From assembly GCA_003222115.1 (NCBI GenBank), contig QHUL01000070.1, forward strand, positions 1 to 39,497: DNA of 39,497 bases. The letters run 5' to 3'. Of the stretch, positions 19,403 to 27,863 are shown in pieces. Position 1 is the stretch's first letter. Each line of letters begins with the position of its first letter. Under the pieces are notes generated by a model, which was not told the DNA's origin, made no database searches, and saw only the letters and a program-made list of their open reading frames with translations. Both the position numbers and the translations under genes were made by a program. This DNA is from Gemmatimonadota bacterium (lineage in GTDB: Bacteria; Gemmatimonadota; Gemmatimonadetes; Gemmatimonadales; GWC2-71-9).

Positions 19403-22400
19403 CTATCTCAGCGCGACCGGCCTCACCTCGAGCGGCGCGCCCGCCACGAGCGTCGGCGCCTCGGCGCCGAGGGCCGCCTTGTTGAACGCCGCGACGTCCG
19501 TGCGCAGCAGCTCGTTGAAGCGCGCCAGGTAGCCGTCCAGCTGGGCGCGCAGGTCCTTCAAACGCTGGGCGACGACCTCGCTCGGCGGCTGAGCGTAGGC
19601 GAACGCCATCCCGAAACCGAGCCCCTGCAGCCGCTCCTGGAAGCGGTTGAGGTAATGGATGTCGTCCTGGCCCGCGTCGCGCTGCACGTCGGCATTGTAG
19701 AGGCTGTCCTTCAGCTCCTTGAGCTTCCGGCCGAGGTCACGTCCCGCACGCGTCACCGGAGCCGTGCGGCTACTGTCGCCTTTGACGTTGTCGCGTACGG
19801 CCTGCTGCACGTTCTTGAGCTGGGTCTCGAGGCTCACGATGCGATTGAGCATCTCGTTCAGCGCCGACACCGCGTTACGCCACTCGAGCCCGCTGCGGAG
19901 CTGGGCGGCGAACCGGGCCGGGTCGCCCCCGAGGAACGGGTCGGGCTCCACGGTCACGGTGGCGGTCTGCGTCCTGCCGCCGGCGCTCAACGTCGCGGCG
20001 TAGGTCCCGGGGACCGCGCGCGGCCCGCCGGCCTGTCGGAACGGGTTCTCCTCTTCCTCCGCGCCGGTCGGCTTCTCGAACGCCAGCCGCGTGGGTCCCG
20101 CGTAGCGCAGGTTCCAGACGTAGCGGTTCACGCCCTGCTTCCCCGGCCCACCCGAGTCCACCACGACGGTGTCGCCCTTCGCATCCGTGACGGTGACGAT
20201 CACGCGGCCACGCCGCGGCCTCCCGCCAGCCTCGCCCCCCTCGGCCTGGGCGGCGCTCGTATCGAGCGCCGTCTTCAGGTAGTAGTCGATCACGGCGCCG
20301 GCGGGCGCGTTGGGGGTCGAGAACCGCGACGGCGCGACGCCCAGGCGCCGCGGGCGCACGCGGATCTGCGCCGGCAGGGTGCCGAAGACGTGGAAGTCCG
20401 ACGCCGCGATTTCGGGAGTCAGCTGCTCGAGCGCCGCGATGTTGTCGAGCACGAACAGCCCGCGACCGTGGGTCGCCACGACCAGGTCGTGCGAGCGCTT
20501 GATGAACTTGAGGTCATAGACCGGAACCGTCGGGAAGCCGGCCTTCAGGGGCTTCCAGGTCGCACCGCCGTCCCGCGAGTACCACAGCGCGGCGTCGGTG
20601 CCAAGCACCAGGAAGCCCCGCAGGTTGGGATTCTCGCGCACCACGCGCGCCGGCACGTCCTGGGGCAGGCCGCGCGCGACGTCGGTCCACGTCTTCCCGT
20701 AGTCCGTCGTCTTGTACACGTACGGCCGCCGATCGTCGAGCTGGTGGCGGTCCACGGCGAGATAGGCCGTGCCGGCGTCGAACGGCGACACACCGATCTG
20801 GTACACGCGCCCCTCCGCATTGGGCGCGAGACCCGGAAACCGGCCGGCGACATTGGTCCACGTCTTCCCGCCGTCGCGCGTCACGTGCACGAGACCGTCG
20901 TCGGAGCCCGCCCACATGACGTTCCCGTCGGTGGGCGCGAAGTTGATGGTGAGGATCGTGTTGTACGTCTCGGCACCCGAGATGTCGTAATTGATCGGGC
21001 CACCGCTCGTCACTTGCTTCGCTTTGTCGTTGCGCGTGAGGTCGGGGCTGATCGCCGCCCATCGCTCGCCACCATCGGTCGTCTTGAACACGACGTTGCC
21101 GCCCAAGAGGACGACGTTCGCATCGGTGGGTGAGACGTCGATCGGCGTCGTCCAGTTGAAGCGGTACTGCAGGTCCGCGGGCTTCCTCTCCTGCACGCCC
21201 GAGAGGTACGGCCGGATGGAGCGCGTCACACCGGTCTTCAGATCGACGCGGGTGACGTTGCCGTTCTGCGAATCGACGTAGAGCACGGTGGAGTCGCTCG
21301 GCGCGGGCACGGCGTACTCGCCGTCTCCCCCGGCGACCGTGAACCACTCGGCCCCGGTGAGCGCGCCTCCGAGGCCCGCCCCACCGCCGCCCCCTCCCCC
21401 CCCTCCCGGCCCGCTCGACATCCCGCACCACGCGTTGTTGTCCTGCAACCCGCCGCACAGCATGTACGGGATGTTGTTGTCCGCGGCGACCATGTAGAAC
21501 TGCTCGATCGGCAAGTTGTTGAGAGAGCGCCAGCTCTTCGCCCCGTCCTGCGTCACGTACACGCCCCCGTCGTTCCCCTGGATCATGCGGTCGGGGTTCT
21601 GCGGGTCGATCCACAGCGCATGGTGATCCACGTGCACGCCGCGGTCGATCGGCGTCGTCGTCTTGCCGCCGTCGTCGGAGCGAAGCAGCAGGTAGGACGA
21701 GAAGAACACCTTCCGGTCGTCCACCGGCGAGACGTGCATCAGCGAGAAGTAGAACGGTCGCGCCGAAAGGCCGTGGAAGTCGGACACCTTGGCCCAGTGG
21801 TCCCCCTGGTCCTTCGAGTCCCACAGCATCCCCTGCTTCGACTCGATCAGCGCATACACGTGGCCCGGATTCGTCGGGCCCACGGCCAGCGCGACCCGCC
21901 CGATGAGGCCCGGCGGCAGGCCCTCCTTGAGCTTGTCCCACGTGAGGCCGCCGTCCTTGGAGCGGTAGATCCCGCTCCCCGGGCCGCCGGAGACGAGCTC
22001 CCAGGGATGGCGCACCGCCTGCCACATCGCGGCGAACAGCACCCGGGGGTTGCCGGGCACCATGACCAGATCAGACACCCCGGTCGTGTCGTTCGCGAAC
22101 AGCACTTTCTGCCAGGTCTTGCCGCCGTCCGCGGTGCGGAACACGCCGCGCTCCGGGTTCGGCGCCCAGGCGTGGCCGATCGCGGCGACGAGCACGATGT
22201 CGGGGTTCGTGGGATCGACCACGATGCGGGAGATCTGACCCACGTCGCTCAGGCCCTTGAACTGCCAGGTCTTGCCGGCGTCGGGCGAGAAGAACACGCC
22301 GCGACCGTCCACCAGGTCGTTACGGAGGTTCGCCTCGCCGCTCCCGACCCACACGAGGTTCGGGTTCGAGGGCGCGAGTGCGACGGCGCCGATCGAAGCC

Positions 22401-22732
22401 GTCGGCTGGTCCGCGAACACCGCGTCCCACGAGTTCCCACCGTCCGTCGTCTTCCACACGCCGCCGGCCGCCGCACCCACGTAGTAGGTGTTCGGGTCTC
22501 CCGGGATGCCGGCCACGGCTGTCACCCGCCCGCCCCCTACTGACGGGCCGAGGTTGCGGAACTTGAGGTTGTTGAGCGAGTCGGCGCTCGGGGCGGCGGC
22601 CGTCGCTTCGGGCTTCGCGGACTCGGGCCGCGCGCCGCCCCGGCGGCGTCCTTGGGCGGCCGCGGGGAGCGCGACGCAAAGGGCGAGCATCACGGCCAGG
22701 AACGCGACCAGAGGGCGGGAGAAACGGGGCAT
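19403..22732 (-). CDS. Secreted BNR/Asp-box beta-propeller protein (sortilin/VPS10-like)
   Basis: A 1109-residue exported protein with a signal peptide (hydrophobic core about residues 8-25, AAAQ). About eleven Asp-box signatures of the form S/TxDxGxxW are visible (for example TTDGGNSWD, SPDAGKTWQ, TADGGKTWQ, SRDGGATWK). These indicate one or two large beta-propellers like those of sortilin/VPS10 and BNR-repeat proteins. A Gly run lies between propellers, near residue 460. The C-terminal third has a beta-sandwich part and then a helical region with coiled-coil character (SLETQLKNVQQAV). Such proteins are often many-copy in Acidobacteria and Gemmatimonadota; their function is unknown. ATG 22732 has AGGAGG upstream. 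Confidence 0.85.
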   Translation of the reverse strand: MPRFSRPLVAFLAVMLALCVALPAAAQGRRRGGARPESAKPEATAAAPSADSLNNLKFRNLGPSVGGGRVTAVAGIPGDPNTYYVGAAAGGVWKTTDGGNSWDAVFADQPTASIGAVALAPSNPNLVWVGSGEANLRNDLVDGRGVFFSPDAGKTWQFKGLSDVGQISRIVVDPTNPDIVLVAAIGHAWAPNPERGVFRTADGGKTWQKVLFANDTTGVSDLVMVPGNPRVLFAAMWQAVRHPWELVSGGPGSGIYRSKDGGLTWDKLKEGLPPGLIGRVALAVGPTNPGHVYALIESKQGMLWDSKDQGDHWAKVSDFHGLSARPFYFSLMHVSPVDDRKVFFSSYLLLRSDDGGKTTTPIDRGVHVDHHALWIDPQNPDRMIQGNDGGVYVTQDGAKSWRSLNNLPIEQFYMVAADNNIPYMLCGGLQDNNAWCGMSSGPGGGGGGGGGAGLGGALTGAEWFTVAGGDGEYAVPAPSDSTVLYVDSQNGNVTRVDLKTGVTRSIRPYLSGVQERKPADLQYRFNWTTPIDVSPTDANVVLLGGNVVFKTTDGGERWAAISPDLTRNDKAKQVTSGGPINYDISGAETYNTILTINFAPTDGNVMWAGSDDGLVHVTRDGGKTWTNVAGRFPGLAPNAEGRVYQIGVSPFDAGTAYLAVDRHQLDDRRPYVYKTTDYGKTWTDVARGLPQDVPARVVRENPNLRGFLVLGTDAALWYSRDGGATWKPLKAGFPTVPVYDLKFIKRSHDLVVATHGRGLFVLDNIAALEQLTPEIAASDFHVFGTLPAQIRVRPRRLGVAPSRFSTPNAPAGAVIDYYLKTALDTSAAQAEGGEAGGRPRRGRVIVTVTDAKGDTVVVDSGGPGKQGVNRYVWNLRYAGPTRLAFEKPTGAEEEENPFRQAGGPRAVPGTYAATLSAGGRTQTATVTVEPDPFLGGDPARFAAQLRSGLEWRNAVSALNEMLNRIVSLETQLKNVQQAVRDNVKGDSSRTAPVTRAGRDLGRKLKELKDSLYNADVQRDAGQDDIHYLNRFQERLQGLGFGMAFAYAQPPSEVVAQRLKDLRAQLDGYLARFNELLRTDVAAFNKAALGAEAPTLVAGAPLEVRPVALR

Positions 22733-22987
22733 TGCGGCCTCCTGTAGCAAGCGGGCAGCGGGGGAACGGGGATAACGGGCTCTATCTTACACGGGCACGA
22801 CACGTCCACTAGAGCGAGTCGCGCCGGCGACCCTTCCTGTTACGAACGGGAGCGGGCGCGCGTTGGACGGGACTCGGGTGATGCGGGGAGGCCACATAAG
22901 GCCCGCAATTCAAGGCAGTTGCCCGGGCTTGCGTTCCTGCCACCGTCGCGGACAATCAAGGAGGTCGTGGGACCTCAAGGAGGCAGC
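22733..22987. promoter_or_regulatory. Divergent intergenic region between the BNR and ACT genes
   Basis: A 255-nt spacer. On the minus strand, TAAGAT (complement of ATCTTA near 22795) is a possible -10 for the BNR gene. On the plus strand, two TCAAGGAGG ribosome-binding-type sequences occur in tandem (about 22956 and 22974), the second suitably placed for the ACT gene ATG. No small ORF or clear hairpin was seen. Confidence 0.35.
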
Positions 22988-23401
22988 ATGCCCGACATGA
23001 TCCGGCAGGTGGACTACTACTACACGATGGCGCCCGACAAAGCCGGCGAAGGCGCGCGGCTGCTCGCCGTCCTGCGCAACGCCGGTGTCAACCTCCTGGC
23101 CTTCTCCGCGTTCCCAAGCGCGAGGAAGTCCCAGGCCGACTTCGTGCCGGCAGACGGGGCCGCCTTCGTCGCGGCGGCGAAGCAGGCGAAGATCAAGCTC
23201 AAGGGGCCGAAGAAGTGCTTCCTGATCGAGGGAGACGACCGCGTCGGCGCCCTGTACCACACGATGACGCGGCTCGGCGACGCGAAGATCAACGTCACGG
23301 CCGTGGACGCCGTGACGAGCGGGATGGGGCGATGGGCCGCAATCCTGTGGGTGAAGCAGCGCGACCTCAAGAAGGCGGCGCAGATCCTGGGAGCGATGTA
23401 G
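22988..23401 (+). CDS. Small ACT-domain-like protein
   Basis: A 137-residue cytoplasmic protein. The N-terminal part (YYYTMAPDKAGEGARLLAVLRNAGVNLLAFSAFP) and the C-terminal part (GDDRVGALYHTMTRLGDAKINVTAVDAVTSGMGRWAAILWV) each look like an ACT-type ligand-binding unit. Such modules usually bind amino acids and regulate enzymes or transcription; no partner domain is fused here. The ligand is unknown. ATG 22988 follows CAAGGAGGCAGC. It is monocistronic and ends against dinB on the other strand across a hairpin. Confidence 0.75.
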   Translation: MPDMIRQVDYYYTMAPDKAGEGARLLAVLRNAGVNLLAFSAFPSARKSQADFVPADGAAFVAAAKQAKIKLKGPKKCFLIEGDDRVGALYHTMTRLGDAKINVTAVDAVTSGMGRWAAILWVKQRDLKKAAQILGAM

Positions 23402-23420
23402 AAACAGGGCGGTGAACAGC

Positions 23421-23461
23421 GGGGGAAGGGGGAAGGGGCCCTTCCCTCTTCCCCCTTCCCC
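23421..23461. terminator. Bidirectional terminator-like hairpin
   Basis: GGGGAAGGGGGAAG (23422-23435) pairs with CTTCCCCCTTCCCC (23448-23461), a 14-bp stem with a 12-nt loop. It lies between the convergent ACT-domain gene and dinB. The purine/pyrimidine arms would act from either side. Confidence 0.6.
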
Positions 23462-23479
23462 GGCCTCTCACCGGCCTCC

Positions 23480-24700
23480 TTACGCGTTTTCCCGCGTCCC
23501 TCCCCGGCCCAGGGCGTCCGGCCCGAACTTCTGTCGCACCTGGTCGATCACGCGCGCGAGCTGCCGGTCGCGCTCGGTCTCGCGCGCGGGCTCGGGCGAC
23601 TCGAACAGCGACGGCTGCGTGGCGACCTCCAGCCGGACCAGCTGTGACAACCCGACACCGAGCAGTCGAGCCGGCACGCGCCGTGCCTGCCGCAGCCGCG
23701 CGAGCAGCTCACGTGCCACCGCGTAGACCACGCGATCCGAGCTTACGGGCTCCGGGAGGGTGCGGCTCGCCTGCCGCGTGGTGAAGTCGGCGTCGCGGAT
23801 CTTGACGGTCACCGTGCGCGCCAAGAGCCCCGCGTCGCGCAGGTCGGCCGCGGCACGATCCGACAGCGCGAGCAGTTTCGCCCCGAGCGCGTCGTCTCGG
23901 TCGCGATCCCGAGGGAACGTCTCGTCCCGGCTGATGGACTTGGGCTCACGATCGGGCTCCACCAGCGAGCGATCGACGCCGCGCACCCGCTCGTACAGCC
24001 ACTGCCCTTCCCGCTCGCCCAGCCAGCGGACGAGGGTCGGGCGATCGTGCCGCAGTACGTCCTCCACCGTGCGCAGCCCGAACCGCGCCAGGCGCGCCTG
24101 TGACTTGGGGCCGACGAGGGGGATGTCGGCGAGCGCGAAGCGACGCATGAACTCGCCCTCGGCGCCCGGCGCTACCACGTGGACGCCCGCGCCGGGCGCA
24201 CCCGGGCGCGGCTTGGCGAGCCCCGCGGCAAGCTTGGCCACGAGCTTCGAAGTCCCCGCCCCGATGGAGAGGGAGAGCGCCGTTTCCCCAATCACGGCCT
24301 CGCGCATGCGCCGGGCGGTGTCCGCAAGCGACTCGTCCCGATACAGCCGGTCGGTCCCCGTGAGGTCGAGGTAGAACTCATCGCTCGACGCCTGTTCGAC
24401 CGCGGGCGTGAACCGGAACAGCACCTCCCGAACCTGACGACCCTTGGCCGCGCACGCCTCCCACGGCACCGGCACAACCTTCGCTCCCGGGCACAGCCGG
24501 ACCGCCCGAGCCATGGGCATCGCCGAGTGAACGCCGTAGGCCCGTGCCTCGTACGACGCGGACGTTACGACGCCGCGCCGCTCAGCCGAACCACCGACGA
24601 TCAGGAGGGGCGCCTTGCCGGCCCCTTCCGGATCGACGAGGCGGGCGACGGAGACGTAGAACGCGTCGGCGTCGGCGAGGAGAATCCGGCGGTCCGCTAC
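23480..24700 (-). CDS. dinB: DNA polymerase IV (Y family), no canonical start codon
   Basis: About 406 residues. A Y-family translesion polymerase with the palm motif LLADADAFYVSVARL (Asp 10), SSDEFYLDL (Asp 107, Glu 108), GTSKLVAKLAAGLAKP, the helix-hairpin-helix segment IPLVGPKSQARLARFGLRTVEDV and a little-finger domain. It ends QKFGPDALGRG. It makes short error-prone patches and extends mismatches. There is no ATG, GTG or TTG near the expected N-terminus. The homologous position is a GTA (24700-24698) overlapping the TAG stop of the upstream gene; ATT at 24685 is the nearest rare start, but leaves only four residues before the first catalytic Asp. It lies last in the ligD unit. Confidence 0.88.
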   Translation of the reverse strand, partial: VADRRILLADADAFYVSVARLVDPEGAGKAPLLIVGGSAERRGVVTSASYEARAYGVHSAMPMARAVRLCPGAKVVPVPWEACAAKGRQVREVLFRFTPAVEQASSDEFYLDLTGTDRLYRDESLADTARRMREAVIGETALSLSIGAGTSKLVAKLAAGLAKPRPGAPGAGVHVVAPGAEGEFMRRFALADIPLVGPKSQARLARFGLRTVEDVLRHDRPTLVRWLGEREGQWLYERVRGVDRSLVEPDREPKSISRDETFPRDRDRDDALGAKLLALSDRAAADLRDAGLLARTVTVKIRDADFTTRQASRTLPEPVSSDRVVYAVARELLARLRQARRVPARLLGVGLSQLVRLEVATQPSLFESPEPARETERDRQLARVIDQVRQKFGPDALGRGGTRENA

Positions 24701-25116
24701 CGTTGCTCCGTGGGCGGGTGAGCGCGCAGGATCTGCTGCAGGACCTGGCGGCGCTCGTTCAGGTCGAACAGCGTCAGGCGATACACTTCGTCGTCCGCGC
24801 CGTCGAGGACGCCGCCGTAGCGGCCCGCCTCCGGCGTGATCGAGCGGGTCGCCTTCCGCACAAGCCGCAGCTCGTCCACGCGCATCAGCGGGAAGCGCAG
24901 GATGGAGTCGTTGCCCCGAAACACGAGCGTGTCCCCGTTGAGGGTCACGAGGCGCAGATCCCACAGGGTCGACCCGTCCCGGAGCATGATCTGCCAGCGG
25001 TCGGCGGGCTCGGCGGCCGCGCGGTCTTGCGCGGCGGCCGGAGCGGCCGCGCCGAGGCCGAACACGAGGGCCAGCAGGCTGCACGCGGGCACCTGGTGAG
25101 CGCGTCGAGAGCTCAA
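24697..25116 (-). CDS. Secreted hypothetical protein
   Basis: A 139-residue protein with a signal peptide (CSLLALVFGLGAAAPAAAQ). A small beta-rich domain follows: WQIMLRDGSTLWDLRLVTLNGDTLVFRGNDSILRFPLMRVDELRLV, similar in style to SH3-like or Lsm-like strands. A helical tail (FDLNERRQVLQQILRAHPP) closes it. No family is recognised. It starts at TTG 25116, overlapping the bTHX stop by 4 nt (TTGA), so its translation is probably coupled. Its presence between a ribosomal protein and dinB has no obvious functional logic. Confidence 0.65.
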   Translation of the reverse strand: MSSRRAHQVPACSLLALVFGLGAAAPAAAQDRAAAEPADRWQIMLRDGSTLWDLRLVTLNGDTLVFRGNDSILRFPLMRVDELRLVRKATRSITPEAGRYGGVLDGADDEVYRLTLFDLNERRQVLQQILRAHPPTEQR

Positions 25117-25259
25117 CCCGCCGCTCCCGGGGCTTGCGGTTCCGCGGATCGCCCCTGCCTCCGCTTCTTCCTCGCCTTTTCCTTCTTGCGGCTGCGCGTA
25201 TTGCCGTGGGTGCCGCGATAGATCTTGCCGCGCTTGCTGCGGCGATCACCCTTGCCCAT
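25113..25259 (-). CDS. Small ribosomal protein bTHX-like
   Basis: A 48-residue, very basic protein: MGKGDRRSKRGKIYRGTHG followed by a Lys/Arg-rich tail and a short PQAPG end. The opening MGKGDxxxxRGKIxRGTxG is the signature of the bacterial THX (bTHX) protein, which inserts into a cavity at the top of the 30S head in Thermus and its relatives. The C-terminal half is longer than the ~26-residue core seen in Thermus. ATG 25259 is preceded by AGGAGG. It lies 25 nt after ligD and overlaps the next gene by 4 nt, an unusual place for a ribosomal protein. Confidence 0.8.
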   Translation of the reverse strand: MGKGDRRSKRGKIYRGTHGNTRSRKKEKARKKRRQGRSAEPQAPGAAG

Positions 25260-25284
25260 GCGAAGGCCTCCTGTCGAGGGAAAC

Positions 25285-27816
25285 CTACAGCCGGGCGTGG
25301 AGGCGCTCCAGGGCCGCGACCAGGTCGGGCCTGGCGTCGAGCACCGGCAGCAAGGGATCATCCCGCAGCTTTTGCATGCGGGCGGGCACGCTGCGGATCG
25401 TGAAGCGGCGGATGTCGAGCTTCGGGCCCACCTCCCGCCACAGCAGGGGCGTGGAAACAGGGGCGCCCGGGAGCGGCCGCACGCTGAAAGGAGCCACCAG
25501 CAGCCGCCCGTGACCGTTCTGCACGTAGTCGAGGTAGACGCGGGCGCCCCGCTTCCCGACCTGCCGCGTGATGGTCGCGATCTCGGGCAGCTGAGTCGCG
25601 ATGACTCGCGCGAGTAGCCCCCCGAGCTGCCGGCATTGCTCGTAGGTGCACTGTCTCCCGAGGGGCAGCAGCACGTGCAAGCCGGTCGAGCCGCTCGTCT
25701 TGATGAAGCAGGGTAGCTCGATCTCGTCGCACAGCCGCTTCACGGCCTTCGCGACGGTGACGACGTGGGTGAAGGGCGCCTCCTTGGGATCGAGATCGAG
25801 GATGCACCAGTCGGGCTGCTCGAGGCTCGTGGTGCGGCTGCCCCACACGTGCAGCGGGATGGTGCCCAGGTTGGCGAGGTACAGGAGCGATTCGAGATCG
25901 TCGCATACGAAGTAGTCGATCTCGCGCTGCGTGTCCTCGCTCCACATCCGCTCGGTGCGCAGCCAGTCGGGAGCGAACGCCGGGGCGTCTTTCTGAAAGA
26001 AGGACTTGCCCGTGATGCCGTCGGGGTAGCGGGTCATCACCACGGGCCGGTCCTTGAGATACGGCAACAGCCAGGGGGAAATGGCGCGGTAGTAGTCGAT
26101 CAGATCGCCTTTCGTGTACCCGTCGTCCGGCCAGAAGACTTTGTCGAGGTTGGAGAACTTCACTTCTTTCGGGAGCGGGGCGCGGGGAGCGGTACTCTCC
26201 GCGGGCAGCTCGAGGTCCCGCTCCCCGCCCCCCGCTCCCAGTATCGCGACCTCCGTGACCGGCTTGTCATCCCGGAATCGCATGAACACCGGCTGCCGGA
26301 GCAGACCCTCGTCGGTCCATTCCTTATACCGCACTTCCGCCACGAGCGTCGGCTCGACCCAGCTATGACCGGGGTCCTGTGGCGCGGGCCCGGCGAACGC
26401 GGGCCTGGGGCGAATTCCCTGCTCCAGCGCCGCGCTCACGTCGTTGAGTTGCGCCGCGGTGAAGCCGCTGCCCACGCGGCCCGCGTACACGAGCTTGCCG
26501 TCCCGATAGGCGCCCAGGTCCAGCGCGCCGAACCCCGAGCGCGAGCCCTTGGGGCGGGTGAAGCCCACCACCGCGAAGTCGTCGGTGCGATCGGCGCGGA
26601 TCTTGAGCCAGTTGGGGGAGCGGCCGGCGCGATACGGGGCGTCCGCCTTCTTCGCGACGATCCCCTCGAGACCGAGCGTCACCACCTGGGCGTACAGCGC
26701 CTCGCCGTCGGTCGCGAAGTGCTCGAGGTACTTGATGGGTCCCACCGCGGGCACGATGGGCTCGAGCACGGCCTTGCGGCGCTCGAGCGGGAGCGGCCGC
26801 AGATCGTAACCCGCGAACGCCAGCAGGTCGAACGCGTACAGCAGGGCCGGCGTCTCGACGGCGGCCCGGCGCACGTCGAGCGCGCGGCTTACCCGCGCGC
26901 GGTTCTGGAGCCGCTGGAAGCTGGGCCGGCCCGCGTCGTCGGGCACGACCAGCTCGCCATCGAGAATCACGTCGTCGTAGGGAAGGGCCGCGAGGGCGCG
27001 CGCGATCTCCGGGAAGGTCTCCGCGATGTCGTGCCCGTTGCGGGTGATGAGCTGCGCCTCCCCGCCGTGGCGCGCCGCCCGGACGCGGTAGCCGTCGAGC
27101 TTGAGCTCGAACAGCCACCCGGGCTTCGTGAACGGCCGCTCGCGCGTCTCGGCGAGCATCGGCTCGGCCTCCTCGGGGCGCACCGCGCGGCGCGGCGCCT
27201 TGAGCCGGGCGAGCAGCTCGAGCGCCGGAGCCGCGCGGTTCGCCCCCGCCTTGAGCTCTTCCACGGTCAGGCCCGACAGCACCGACTGCGGCGGGAGCGC
27301 CCCGTCGTCCGCGACGTAGCCGTCCTTCTCCTTGATGAGGAGCCACTCTTTCTCGCCCTTCTTGAGCTTCACCAGGGTCCACTTGCCGTGGAGCTTGTAG
27401 CCCCGCAGCTCGAACAGCAGCTTCCCCTTCTTCAACCCTTCGTGCGGATCCTCGAGCGGTACCCAGCGCCCCCGGTCCCACACGATCACCGCCCCCGCGC
27501 CGTAATTCCCTTCCGGGATGATCCCCTCGAAGTCGCCGTACTCGAGGGGGTGGTCCTCGACGAGTACGGCGAGCCGCTTGTCGGCCCGGTTGGGGGACGG
27601 CCCCTTGGGAACGGCCCACGACCTGAGCACGCCGTCCATCTCGAGCCGCAGGTCCCAGTGCAGCCGGCGCGCCGCGTGCATGTGGACCACGAACAGGCCC
27701 CCGGCGGAGGGGGTCGCGACGGGGGCGGCCGCACCGGGCTCCGGCGTGCGGTCCAGCGACCGCTTGGCGCGGTAGGTCCCGAGCGGATCAGGACCGGGCT
27801 TCCGTTTTACGGCCAT
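25285..27816 (-). CDS. ligD: DNA ligase D (PE-ligase-polymerase), NHEJ
   Basis: An 843-residue multifunctional enzyme of bacterial non-homologous end joining. Order: 3'-phosphoesterase (about 40-160, with His 47, His 53, Asp 55, His 89 in HMHAARRLHWDLRLE and VEDHP), ATP-dependent ligase (about 215-520, nucleophile Lys 229 in ELKLDGYR), and a primase-like polymerase (about 550-840, Asp 674 and Asp 676 in ILDLDP, STGLHV, YLDYVQN). PE-Lig-Pol is one of the common orders. ATG 27816 has no Shine-Dalgarno; a -10-like TAAGAT (27831-27826) lies only about 10 nt upstream, so the message may be almost leaderless. It diverges from ku and heads a unit with bTHX, a secreted protein and dinB. Confidence 0.96.
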   Translation of the reverse strand: MAVKRKPGPDPLGTYRAKRSLDRTPEPGAAAPVATPSAGGLFVVHMHAARRLHWDLRLEMDGVLRSWAVPKGPSPNRADKRLAVLVEDHPLEYGDFEGIIPEGNYGAGAVIVWDRGRWVPLEDPHEGLKKGKLLFELRGYKLHGKWTLVKLKKGEKEWLLIKEKDGYVADDGALPPQSVLSGLTVEELKAGANRAAPALELLARLKAPRRAVRPEEAEPMLAETRERPFTKPGWLFELKLDGYRVRAARHGGEAQLITRNGHDIAETFPEIARALAALPYDDVILDGELVVPDDAGRPSFQRLQNRARVSRALDVRRAAVETPALLYAFDLLAFAGYDLRPLPLERRKAVLEPIVPAVGPIKYLEHFATDGEALYAQVVTLGLEGIVAKKADAPYRAGRSPNWLKIRADRTDDFAVVGFTRPKGSRSGFGALDLGAYRDGKLVYAGRVGSGFTAAQLNDVSAALEQGIRPRPAFAGPAPQDPGHSWVEPTLVAEVRYKEWTDEGLLRQPVFMRFRDDKPVTEVAILGAGGGERDLELPAESTAPRAPLPKEVKFSNLDKVFWPDDGYTKGDLIDYYRAISPWLLPYLKDRPVVMTRYPDGITGKSFFQKDAPAFAPDWLRTERMWSEDTQREIDYFVCDDLESLLYLANLGTIPLHVWGSRTTSLEQPDWCILDLDPKEAPFTHVVTVAKAVKRLCDEIELPCFIKTSGSTGLHVLLPLGRQCTYEQCRQLGGLLARVIATQLPEIATITRQVGKRGARVYLDYVQNGHGRLLVAPFSVRPLPGAPVSTPLLWREVGPKLDIRRFTIRSVPARMQKLRDDPLLPVLDARPDLVAALERLHARL

Positions 27817-27863
27817 AGAGGTGCAATCTTATCATCGGACCCTCACGAGCGCACTCCAAGACC
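27817..27863. promoter_or_regulatory. Shared ligD/ku divergent promoter region
   Basis: Only 47 nt separate the starts of ligD (minus) and ku (plus). TAAGAT on the minus strand (27831-27826) is the likely ligD -10. Both promoters must overlap in this short space, which would allow coordinated control of the two NHEJ genes. Neither gene has an evident ribosome-binding site. Confidence 0.5.

Noticed and set aside
21360-21412. C-rich run in the BNR gene suspected to be a frameshift
   Set aside because: The frame stays open through it and encodes a Gly linker between propeller regions; no break is seen.
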